Assembly (NCBI GenBank): GCA_905221605.1
Contig: CAJNDS010001125.1
Coordinates: 1 to 64,000 of the forward strand
DNA from: Symbiodinium natans
Taxonomy: Eukaryota > Sar > Dinophyceae > Suessiales > Symbiodiniaceae
DNA length: 64,000 nucleotides
Direction: 5' to 3'
The position numbers and the translations under genes were made by a program. The notes beneath the pieces were generated by a model that worked only from the letters and a program-made list of their open reading frames with translations, was not told the origin of the DNA and did not search any database. Shown one piece after another: positions 51,230 through 61,974 of the stretch. Numbering within the stretch: the stretch's first letter is position 1; every line of letters begins with the position of its first letter.

Positions 51230-52970
51230 CTGCCTGCCAGGCAGGACAACACAGGCATGAATCACATGCCGCCGCTGTCGTGCCACGAGTCGTGGCCTTC
51301 AGCCTAGCATCGATGCCCCGGGCAGCCCAGCGAAGCGCATCCTGTAGGAAGCCGTGACATTTGGCTTGCATGTCGAACTGTCCCGCTTACATGCGTTGGG
51401 AATCCTTTTCGCTCTCAACAACTAGCACTGAGATCTGACAGCAAGTCCCAGCACCTACCTCCTCAGACTGACTGAGTTCTGTGTGTCTCAACCGCGCCGC
51501 TTCTCCCATCCTCAGGCATGCGTTTCAGCTCAATGTGGCGGGTGTCCAAGTGCCTGCCAAGTGCTAAGATTTCCGGTGGCAGTCAGCAAGAAGAAGCAGT
51601 GAGGCAGTTTACGCGGGCTTTGGGCGAAGCCGGGGCGGGGGGGGAGGGGTAATAACGACCATGCTACTCGCCGAACCCTGGACTCCCTGGACCTCAACCC
51701 CAACCCTGAAATTCTGGAGAGTGGAACTGAGTTTTTGGTACATCTCCTGTTACTGCACGCGCACACTCATGCGCGCACACGCATGCGCGCACACGCACGC
51801 GCAAAGGCACGCAGACGTGGGTATGACGTGGGTCTCTACGTAGGGCAAGAAGCCGCCGTGCCAAGCTGACTTGAAACATGTCCAAGTGCCAGAAGCAGGC
51901 TTGGCCGGAGATGCCTGACCTGAGTAGGCTGGTGCCACCTTGCTGCTTCCTGAAACTCGTAAAAAAGCCTTCGACCTAAAAAAGTGACTCGGAATAACTC
52001 AGCCTTCTGCACTGGAGCAGTACCGAGCTTCGCTGACTTCAGACAGATTCTGTGTCACGACGGTTCCTGAGGTGCTGACGCCGCTGCTGCATCTGCTCGC
52101 TTGCCCCAGAATGTTGCGTGCAGCCGGGCCAGCCAGCAAAGAGCTGCCTTCCTGTGCTAGGCACCACTGTCACATGCAGTTAGGCAGCAACATGCCCCCA
52201 AATATACGGTATACGACAGCGGAATGACACACGGAAGCTACACAAGACGAAAAAGCCACGACAAGATGGTACAGGGCCGCTTGCTTCGAGCGTCGCCTGC
52301 TCCGGGCTCCGGGAGAAGCCACGGCCCGGCAGCTTCGTCATGCCTCGAAATCGGAGATTTCAGTGTCAGGGCCACTTTGGCCTGCATGGAGTGGCTGTCA
52401 GCAAGCCGGACGCAACAAAGGCGTGCTGGAGCAGGGAAATGCGCAAAGCAGTCCAAGATCGACACATTTCAGAAGGAGATTTTCCCCAGAACTCATAGCA
52501 CAAGCATCGAAGCTGAGCTGCAGATAGTGACATCACCATCCTCCAGAGGCTACTCGCGCCATGAGCCGTAACTGGACTTTTCAAGCCTTTCAAGCACGCT
52601 GCCTTTTCTTGCTGGCTCTCTCACTTGAACTTCACCTAATCATACTAGTAAACTACTAGTCAGCTTTTACATTTCTTTCTGAATTATTACAATCATTATT
52701 CATATTTGCGAGTACGTTTATGCACCCTTGTCCTTGGATCGGTCAACGAGCAGGGGTCGAGGGCAGCGCGCACCACTATCACAAATTCGGTCTGGCAGGT
52801 CCGACTCGTAGAAGCTTGCCTTCCAGAGTCCAGAGTCTATTGCTGTGATCTATGTAAAAAGAGGCCGTGAGCAGTGAACTCTTTCTCCAAAAAGCAAAAT
52901 TAGGATGTGGAGCTCGGCGTCTCTCAAGCAGAACCCGAACTCAAACGAAGTTGCTGAAACTCCCTCAGGC
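51230..52970. other. Host stretch without a firm gene
   Basis: No exon I can support. An imperfect GCGCACACGCAT repeat lies at about 51,755-51,805 and a G run near 51,635-51,648. Further exons of the kinase-like gene upstream (minus strand) are expected here but were not recognised. Confidence 0.3.
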
Positions 52971-52974
52971 CTCG

Positions 52975-53444
52975 TTGTAGTAGGACATGTGGTCCACAAG
53001 TGCCAGCTCATCCTCCAACTTCTTGTATGAACCTTGCTGGCAAACTCAGAAAAGAAACGGATCGATGTCCCGAATGATGGGACGCTTGCCCGCAAGAAGT
53101 GCGGACTCAAACCGACCCAACAATGTCAAGCGGTCTAGCGAGAATGCTATTTCCTGCTGGGATGTAGGCTTTCAGACCCCTGAGGAATCTGGTGCACAAG
53201 TTCCTCAACCGCATTTCATCGACGACTTACTTTTTGCGTTGCCACTCTTGCTTTGCTGTCGGGCATAAAGGCGTAAAGCGGCCAAGCTTAACTTAGCCAG
53301 TGTTCCGACCGACTTCACGACAAATGCCTCCGTCGCAGCCTTTCCGGCGACCTGCCAAGGTGAACGCTCTTGCTGGCAAAGGTAGCTGGCAAAGGTAGTC
53401 TGATGCTGATGATGTTCAATGATGTTCAATGCACAGTCGCACAC
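52975..53444 (-). CDS. Last exons of an unknown gene
   Basis: Minus-strand exons: 53,360-53,215 reads AATEAFVVKSVGTLAKLS, then LAALRLYARQQSKSGNAK. At 53,180-53,065 it reads KPTSQQEIAFSLDRLTLL, then SALLAGKRPIIRDIDPFL. At 53,045-52,975 it reads GSYKKLEDELALVDHMSY and ends YNEA plus TGA. The second and third are in one frame, split by a single TGA at a likely splice border (TTTGCCAG). The final exon has a convincing stop. No family recognised. Confidence 0.45.
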
Positions 53445-53823
53445 CTTCCTGCATTGAAGTAACGACGAATGTTAACAAGAGGAATTGCCTCGATCTCGTC
53501 AACACTCCCCATGCCGGTCCAGAGTCCCAGCCTCAGTAGAACGTCAAGACGTCTGAAGGCTCATGTGTTGGAGTCGATTCCGAATGCCAGGTGGGGGGGG
53601 GTTTTCTGGCCCGTGGGCCAGGGTTCGCACCCGCGAGGAGTCAGGACAGATGTGAGGAACACACCCCTGATCACTCCCGCAATGAGCGGATACTGCGCGC
53701 TTGAACAGCCTTGCTGGAGCCTTTCTCTGGAACGGAGGGAACCCGAACTCCAACTGGACCCGCCCAGCCGCTAGCCATTCCCAGCTTCAGCACGTACAGG
53801 AGCAAACATTCACAGAAAGCACT

Positions 53824-54160
53824 TCATGCATCTAAGCTGCAAGTTGCGAGGTTTGACACTCTCGATCTCCCCAACATTGGCAAGACCTGCCCATTGCGAG
53901 TTCGAGTAAACGGCGGGGCCATGGTAGCAAGCCACCGTACAGTGCTTTGCAGGATCAGCACCGCAGACAACAGCATGCTGGCCACAGCAACCGTTCCCAG
54001 CTCGAGGAGCGGGAACCACATCCGGTTGCCTGCCTTTGCTCTCAAAATGCGGCAGGCATCTTCGCGCGAGTTGAAGCGCGACTGCTTTATCCATGGCATC
54101 AGAATCAACACCAAGGCTAAGCGCCTGATTACGCGGAATCACTGTGAGCATCATTAATTT
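53824..54160 (-). CDS. Probable exon of a membrane protein
   Basis: The minus-strand frame reads VLILMPWIKQSRFNSRED, AKAGNRMWFPLLELGTVA and VASMLLSAVLILQSTVRW, giving two hydrophobic segments separated by a charged loop. An overlapping frame is also open but less membrane-like. Function unknown. Confidence 0.35.
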
Positions 54161-54169
54161 AGCTTTGCG

Positions 54170-55185
54170 AAGGTGGGCGCTCGCCTCTCCGAAGTGCACC
54201 CCCGGTAAAGCCTGTGACGTACACGTTAAGGCTTTTGGCTTTAGCAAGTACTACACACGTGTTCTTGAATGGCTTGTGCTTACATAGAGTTACATGGTTC
54301 TGATGACTCGTCTCCCTAGTGAAGGCCATGACGACAGCTACAGTTCATTGCTCAGCCCACCAAAACACTTGAGCCGTCTTCGCGGTCTTAACGCACTAGG
54401 GGAATCTGACTGGATGACGCAAACAAACACGGCCACCTGCTTTGCTCAAGGGCTGGTTGAGACACTATGCACCGGAACCAGCGAGCCTTCCCCCTTCACC
54501 GGCGATGTGGATGAAGAGGATGACCTTGAGGCTGGGAACCTACCAAAAGCTTCAATGGAGCAACGTTCGGACCTGGGTTTGCAGCTTGCATTGAACCCCC
54601 TGAGGCTGCTTGGTCCTTTTAGCTCTGGCCTACTACGAAGCTTCCGACTTTTTCCTTGATCTCACCCCCCCCCCCCTCCTCCCCCATACTTCAAGTTTGA
54701 GATGGACGGAAACATCGGGAGCCGGACGAGGATGAAGAAGAAGACGAAGACACGGAAGCCTTCGGCTCTGCTTCAAGTGCCTGGCGGAAGCAAGTTGTCT
54801 CCAATCCCAAACCGTGTGTGGTTCAGAATGAAGCCTGTGTCGTTTTGACAGGTGGCAGATGCTGAATCCGACCAAGGTGGACTGAACAGACTGCGTGAGA
54901 CAGCGATGACAGTCACAGTTCTCCAAGTTCTCCTTTCCGGTTTTCCTGCGAATAGGGGCGGGCCAAGCGATGATCTGGAGGAGTCCAGGAACAGTCGCAC
55001 AAGACTTGTGCAGGCCACTTGCTGGACGAAGAACTAGCAGCTGATAAGCTACATTGGATATGGCAATGGGCGCGAGCGCTGGCTTCGAAGGTTGCAACCC
55101 TCAAACCACCAGAGGTACACCCATTGGGATGAACAGATTCATGTACAAACCTCGCAGGTGTTCTGCGTGGCCACAGTGGCGTCTA
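54170..55185. other. Stretch without a convincing gene
   Basis: Open frames occur on both strands (for example 54,294-54,659 plus) but none has a domain. A C run lies near 54,664-54,676 followed by GAGGATGAAGAAGAAGACG repeats (54,726-54,752). Confidence 0.3.
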
Positions 55186-55189
55186 CCAG

Positions 55190-58100
55190 TCAAATCTTGA
55201 TGTGCGCGAGCTTGTCACGCAGAAAGCGCTCTTTGATCCTGTCGCTTTCGTCCTTCCACTGCCTTCGAATGTTGACCATCTCATGCGAAACCACAGTCAC
55301 CCATGCATGTGTAAAGCTTCGTTCCAGGTGAAATAGGGGGATTTATGAAAATGAGGGACCCCCTATAATCGACCCAAATACAAGGATTCCCTTATCGTGA
55401 GGGCCACAAGAAGGCACCCCAAAATTCGGAAGCCCCCCAAATCATGGAAGCTCTTCTTGCGGACCAGGGCTCTGTAGCTTGTGGAGCTGGGTGGAAGCCT
55501 CTTCTTCGCGTGCGCGGAGCGCTGCCAGCTCCAGCTGCATTTCCTGCACCAGCGCCTGAACCACATGAACCACCAACTGACTTGGGCCATAGAAGCAGAC
55601 TTCCCCTTTCAAACAAAAATTGTGCGCGGAAAAAGTCCCCGCAAACTTAAAGATGACTGCGAAGCCTCCTTCTGAAGGAGGGCCTCGCTCAAGGTGTGTA
55701 TCTCCTCCACATGCTTCGGGCACGTGCATCCGTGCGATCAAGGAGAGAAAAGAAAGCTCGAGGGCATTCTTGGATGCGTAATTAGTAAGGCTCGAGTCAG
55801 AGTTCATCGTAGCTTTTCAGGCAGAAGTCAAGGCCCCGGTCCTCGGCCTTCGAAGCCTTGAAGGCCAGCATGTCCCGCATCGCGATCTCCAAGCCCTGAG
55901 GTACCAAGATGTACCAAGGCCATTCGTAGCACAGCGCGTCGTACCGTGCTAAAGATAGGCTCCGGGGCAGGGGCTTGATTCACGCGGCCCAGATCTTGCG
56001 TTTTCTGCTCGAGTTGTCCTGAGGGACCAAGCGCCCAAGGCCCAAGACTGTGGACTGCCATGCCGTGTCTGCCGTGTTTTGCAGTCCTTGCACTTCTTCC
56101 CGCCCCTTCTGCTCCGATGCGTACAGCGACTGAAGCTCAGCAATCTTGGCATCTTTCCTCTCGTCTTCCGATTTCAACTCGGAGCAGAGTTCTCCTCAAG
56201 GGGCAGAAGGTGTGTGAGTCTTTGGGGCATCTGCTGGCACCCTGATCATTATGCCCCACCGCATTGGACTGTTGACTGTGCTTCGCCAACCCTGTCCCAG
56301 CTTGTCGCTTTCAATGCGCTGGGCATCCAGGGCTTTCTCCATTGATGCCAGCGCTTCGCTCTTTGACTTCTCAGTCTGTTCCATCTCTTGTGACACCGCA
56401 TCCAGGTCCTGTGCTTCAACAAAGCAGGATGCTCTCTGCGTAACAACATGGCAGCATAAACATCATGTGCATAGTACTCATGCAGACTCATTAGGTACCA
56501 TAAGACCTTCTGCAGCTGGGCCATCTGCGAAGCTTTCTCAGTGAGCTGTCCTGAAGCAGACAAGAACTTCGAATTTCGAACAAATATGTAAAATCGGGCC
56601 GTCTGGCATGACATCTTCATTGACGGCGCACGTCGCAATACCTGCCCTGCAAATCTAATCTAGCTGCGCAGCGGTCAGGATGAAGGTTCATACGCCCCCC
56701 TGACCACAGGATCTCCAATGAACCCGATAAAGTTGCAAGCCTAGGGTGGCACGCGAAGCCACCACAGACCGCGTCCGCACAAAGTGTCCGAGGAGTTTCT
56801 GAGTTTCTCAGAGCTTAGGAAGTCGTGGCAAGGGCGGATAACTTGTCCGGCGCGTCGTAGTTTGCCTTCCTAACAGACGTTCGGCGTGCCATCGTTGCGA
56901 AAATGTCGCCATCCAACCGGGCCATGTAGCGATGCAACGTTGCGAGAAACGAGCAGCAACGTTTCTCATGCCGTAGATTGAAGTGTGCCCGCTTCATGTG
57001 TCTGCAAAATAATATCCGGTGCCTTAGTTATAGACTCTATAGATCTTCATTTTGAAACACGCCACAGGACAAGCAAATAACAACTCTCTCATCGTTCGAG
57101 GGGTGCAGCGCCACCCTCCGTTCAAGACTCAGCCGCAACCAGCCCCAGCTCGGCGGACCATGCTCCGCAACATCCAAATCCTTGCCGGCCTTGTGGCCCC
57201 TTATCCTGCACCGTGAGGGTCATTACCTACAAAGCACGGACGGAAAACACGGGGATGCCGACACTCTGTTCATCCGACTTGGCCGCGCAACCCGGCATTT
57301 TCTGTACAGCCCCTCACGTCTTCCAAGAACTCTCGTGCATCAGGAAGATAACATCTCTTGAAACCACTTCTGCATGGGTGAGGCGGGGCATCGCGGGGCC
57401 GACAAGTCAACAACTTCTGTTCCCGAGCATCACTCAGAGCAGACTGGGCCAGGTGTGAAGAGACAGCACCAGAGACTTAGACACTGACAGGCGAAGCGCG
57501 GCAAAACACGCAAATTTTGGACCAGCTCGCCCAAAGGATTCTCAAGCATCTCAAGCCTGCGCGCCGGCCCCTCCCCTGGAAACCAAAACGAGGAGCTTGA
57601 CAAGGTACTGCTCTCAGCTGTCCTTCCAAGTCTTCTCGTGCCTTCTGCACAATCGACTGTGCCTCATGAAGCTCAGCAATTTTTGCTTCCTGCTTCTCGC
57701 CAGCAGACTGCAGCTGCGAGCACATCTTTCCTGCACAAGCACTTCATGCGAAAGAAACCTCTCTCCTCCCACATGTTCCTTCTGCTGGCTTGAACACCTT
57801 GCTACCGCCACTTTACAAACCCTGTCCTAGCTTCTCATTCTCGAGCTGCTTCGCAGTCAGCTTGGCTTCCACTGATGAGATGGCATTGTCCTTCGCTTTT
57901 GCCATGTCCTCCATCTCTTGCGTTGTGTCCTCCAGAGCCTGCATGTGTGCGACTGCAGTTTGATCAACCACTCCAGTCGAGGCACGTGTGCATTTCCAGA
58001 GCTCCCCAAAACTGCTCCAAACGACGAAAGCTTGAAGCACCCGACAGGTGCCATGTTGATTGCTTCCCATGCTTCCCAGTCGGGGCCTCTATCTTTCGGC

Positions 58101-60886
58101 TGAGAAAGTTTGAAGTTTAAGTTCTCAAGCCCAGCCCAGGCCTCAGAGCCCTATAGGCCTAAATCCAGCCTAAGGCAACTAACAGTCGAGATTTTTGCTC
58201 GGGGGAATCTGAATATATGAGGAGGTGTGGGGACTTGTAATACTAGGGTGAAGAGATCCATGCACTTGGTCTCCGATCCGCGGCCTTTTGCAGCTGGGTC
58301 AGCTCAGATGCCTTCTGCTTCAGCTGTCCTGGCGCAGATGGACCAGAATTCGGGATCTGCACACGCCTGGGTGGGCCGCTGAACTATACTATACTATATG
58401 CTGAAAGCCTTATACTTATACATTCCACACACAACTGACAAAAGGCTCAAAGATTGTTTCAAAGATTTTCAAAGACATGGAGCTCACCTGCCCGAAGTAC
58501 CCAGAGGAGCGGCCCTTCTTATTACTGCTTTCGGTGATATACAGACCATGTGGGCACTTTTGGGGTCCAGCTCACAATATCGCTCCTTGACTGTACATGC
58601 GAAGCATCAGAGCTACACCTTGGGTCCAGGACGTAAATTTCCTGCCCGGGTCGAGCCAGCTTGGCTTCCTTCATACATATCGTGGGCGCGGGGTGGGGAC
58701 TTCCCATACAGGCCTTACACTGGAGGAGGTTGCCTGTGAACTTGGCCCCAAGAAGCTAAGACTTTGGGATTCCAGCTTCCAGAGCTATCAGACCTCTTTT
58801 CCTGGGCTGCCTCATGTTCAGAAACTGAGCCAAAAGAGAGAGGCCGCCCTGCACTAGATGTGAATAAGACGTTTTCATGCGTTCCTACTCTTGCAGCTGG
58901 CATCGCTCTGATAAAGGTTCGATGTCGTGCGAACAACTACTGACAAGGTGGCTGAAGCAACGCCGGCACACCGGATATTCAATACTTATTCAATGTAATT
59001 TGCTAGCAGATAACGAGCCCGCACAGTCGAAGCAGAGCAATGAAACGAGCGCTCGCATGCTGGCATTGTCCTTGTAGCTCAGTGCGGCCTCTCTCTTCAG
59101 CAATACGCAGGCGCTGAAGTTCAGTGATCGTTTGCTCCTTCTTGGCCTCTCGTTCCTTGAGCTCACTGTAGCTTTGTCCTAGTGGCTGGCAGACCATCAA
59201 GTAGGTGTGACGGCCACGCCCTAGAAAGAAGCAGAAGGAAGGCCCTACAGACACTACAGACTTAACCTATATGCGCACAGGAACAAGCCAAGTACAAAGG
59301 ACTGTAGGTTCGACTTCCAAACCCTGTCCAAGCTTTGTGTTCTCCAGCCGCTGTGATTCCACAGTTTTCTGCAGGGCGGCGATGTCATCGCTGCTTGACT
59401 TCTTGACGCCTTCGATTTCTTGCATCCTCTCCGTCAAGACCTGCGAGAACTGAGAGCAAAGAAACAGTTCAAGAAACTGAGAGAACAGAAAACAAAGCTC
59501 GAGCGCGACATTCTGCCACTGCACAGCTTTGTTGCCTGCTGCGCTTTGTTGAGCTCGTCAGCTTTCTGCGCGAGCTCTCCTGCACAGTGTTGAACACTGC
59601 ATGCCGTTAGGCTCAATCCTCGACCTGGTGAAGTCACGTGACTGGTGTCCAGGATGTGGGCTGTTCGGTTGTCTTCTTGTGAGTTGAGTTGTCAACCTCG
59701 TGCGAAGGCTGAGGATCTGTGTTATTCGAATCCCGGCTTGCCTCGCAGGTCCTGCCGGGCCTTGTGCTCCACGGCACGCAAACCCTGCAACTCGTTGAGC
59801 TCGTTGTACAAATGTCCTGGCGGCCAGTCTGCCGTTGGCGCGAGGCGACACTTGAAGCAGCTATTCTACTGAAGGACAGTAGCACTTTCCGACAGCACGT
59901 GCATGTGTGTGTGTGTGTGTGTGCGTGGGTGTGGCAACTTTTTTCAAAAATGGTTGTCGCGGCTACTCACTAATGCAGGGGCTCGCGGGTGGGTCGACCT
60001 CAAGGGTCTGTTAAACATCCGTAGATGCGATGGGGGCACGTGACACGTGTGCCTAGAACTCCCGGACGGAACAAGATCCTGCAAATATACTGCAGCAGAT
60101 GAAAGGTTGTATACCTCGAAACACAGCATTTTTTGGTCCATGCGGGTTCAATAAATACTCAGGGTATTTCGTATTCAGATGTATTCAGGGTATCATGCAG
60201 CCCTGTCCAAGCTTCTCTTCTGCCAGGTCCGCCCGCCGCCTTTCAAGGTCCAGCTGTGCCGCCAGCTGTGCCGCCTTGCTCTCTGCATCAGCATCAGCTG
60301 CTCGACCTGGGGCCACGAGAGCCTCCTCAGCAGCTTCGGTACCCGCCACCTTCCTGGCGGCAATGAGCTCCACGATTTCCTCTCTCTGCATTTCAGACAC
60401 CAATTCCAAAGCTGTCATCTTCTGCCTCAGCACAGATGTTTGGATGTCTTTGGCCACTTTAGCCTTTCGCAACACATCCTTTCAGGCGCAAACAGCCATC
60501 AGACTCAAACATCATGCACGAATGAAACTGACTTCCCGGTCTCATGGGTCTTGCGCGACTTGGAACCGTCTACTACAGAAGTTGGAAGCCTCCACGGCAC
60601 ATCCCCAGATGCAAACGCAAGCAAGGCGCTGGTACAGCACATCCCGTGCATTCGGGGTCTGGGTCGTGGCAGCTGAGGTGTTGAGCATATGCTTCTGAAA
60701 GAACTGGCTTGCTTGGCTCGCCCACCAACCGCTTTGCTCATTTTGTGCCAGCTGAACCGCCCCAGCTGCACCAGTAACCACGCCCGCTGTCGCCCCACCC
60801 AGTACAAGCCTGGCACTCCGTGCTGCATGGCGCGCTGCCTCTCGGATGCCCATGCTGGGTTGCAGCAGCAGGGGCTGATTGTTCAA
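55190..60886 (-). CDS. Coiled-coil protein gene with repeated exon modules
   Basis: The probable first exon (60,853-60,542) begins MGIREAARHAARSARLVL with a Gly/Ala-rich hydrophobic part. Then small exons of three kinds recur. Type A ends LENEKLGQG, at about 60,475-60,202, 59,455-59,317, 57,950-57,824, 56,400-56,292 and a divergent one at 55,895-55,802. Type B has ELQxLRxxExKxRxxLxG, at 59,825, 59,175, 57,715 and 56,190. Type C has GQLxxKAxELxxLQK, at 59,580, 58,335, 56,560 and 56,010. Several A exons end ACAGG|GT (one |GC), and B and C start after AG as GA. Near the end are QEMQLELAALRAREEEAS (55,560-55,442) and QWKDESDRIKERFLRDKL with TGA at about 55,193. The protein would be a long helical rod. 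Confidence 0.6.
55336..55438 (-). mobile_element. Small TIR element (MITE-like), copy 3
   Basis: Starts GGGGGATTTATGAAAATGAG and ends AATTCGGAAGCCCCCC. It is in the opposite orientation to copies 1 and 2, with GAGGGACCCC and GGATTCCC matching their inner parts. It lies between the last exons of the coiled-coil gene. Confidence 0.65.
59903..59926. repeat. TG microsatellite
   Basis: CATGTGTGTGTGTGTGTGTG-type run in an intron of the coiled-coil gene. Confidence 0.9.
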
Positions 60887-60889
60887 TGG

Positions 60890-61925
60890 TGCAGAAAATT
60901 GTGTCAGGCAGGTGTTCGGTTAACAGCTGAATGTCGTTGAAGATCCTGCCAGGTTTACACTTTACGCAGTTGCAGGTTTCGCTTCGTCTTCCATGCCGCG
61001 CCAGGATTCAGGTGTTTGAGCCATTGCAAGACATAAAGGCTCCAGCGCCTTGCAAGTCTCTGCCGGCTTTCGGCCACCCCTAAGCATAACAGGCCAATTT
61101 CATTCAGAAAGCCTGAGCATCTGCCCTGGCATCCTCCACTGCGATGGCTGAGGCCTTGCAGCTGTGGGAAGTACCAGCATGGCCAGAGTTTTAGGGCCGG
61201 CACCCCTACCTGCCGATGTTAAAGTTAAAAGTCTTCGTGCCATCTGAAAATTGCAGTGTAGCAGTTCTTTCCGCTTAGTTTCTGAAGTCTTTGGAACCGA
61301 GCTAAAAACAAAGCTGGAACACCGAAACTTGAGGGCCTGAGCCCATCCCTAACCTGCCTTCCGAAATACTCACGCCTCCAGTGCCCTGAGAAGCTTGAAG
61401 TAAGGCAGGCTAAATTCGGCCTCAGGTTGCCCAGCGTCAGGATCTCAAGTCTTGAGTCTTGAGGCCAGCCCTAATGCTAAGATTCCTTTTCAAAATCGTC
61501 TGCAGCCAGGCCAGCCGATCAATTTTCGAGGGTCAGCAGCTTCGCCGACACGGTAGAATACCAATTGTTTTTGACCCTCCGGAAGAGTATGCGACAGTGG
61601 AAGCTTGAACCCCAAACTTCAAAACTTAACCCTGAAGAAAAAATCAGACTCCATTGATGGTCATTTCTGTGCAGTGTGAGCCCTGAGCTTCGTGCAAGCT
61701 TAAGGAACAACCGAAAGTGAACCGAAATTCAGATTCAATAGCTAGAAACATGTGATCTGCAAACTTCCGCGATGAGGCTAAGGGTCGCATATCCCAAACC
61801 CGAAACCCCCTACTTCATATTACAGGGAGGGTTTTTCAACAGGGGGCCAGCAAAGTCCTACTTGGAGCTTCATAGTACTTCTTAGCCAGCTATCCGCCGA
61901 CCCCAGCAGCAGCGGGGCGGCGTCA
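60890..61925. other. Stretch without a gene
   Basis: No exon is supported. Several AACTTGAGG and CTTGAAGTTT-like words recur, but I see no clear repeat unit. It probably holds the upstream region of the coiled-coil gene. Confidence 0.35.
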
Positions 61926-61974
61926 GTGAAGACCCATTTTTGTCCGCTCTCGTCGCTTTCGTGCATGCCCCTTC

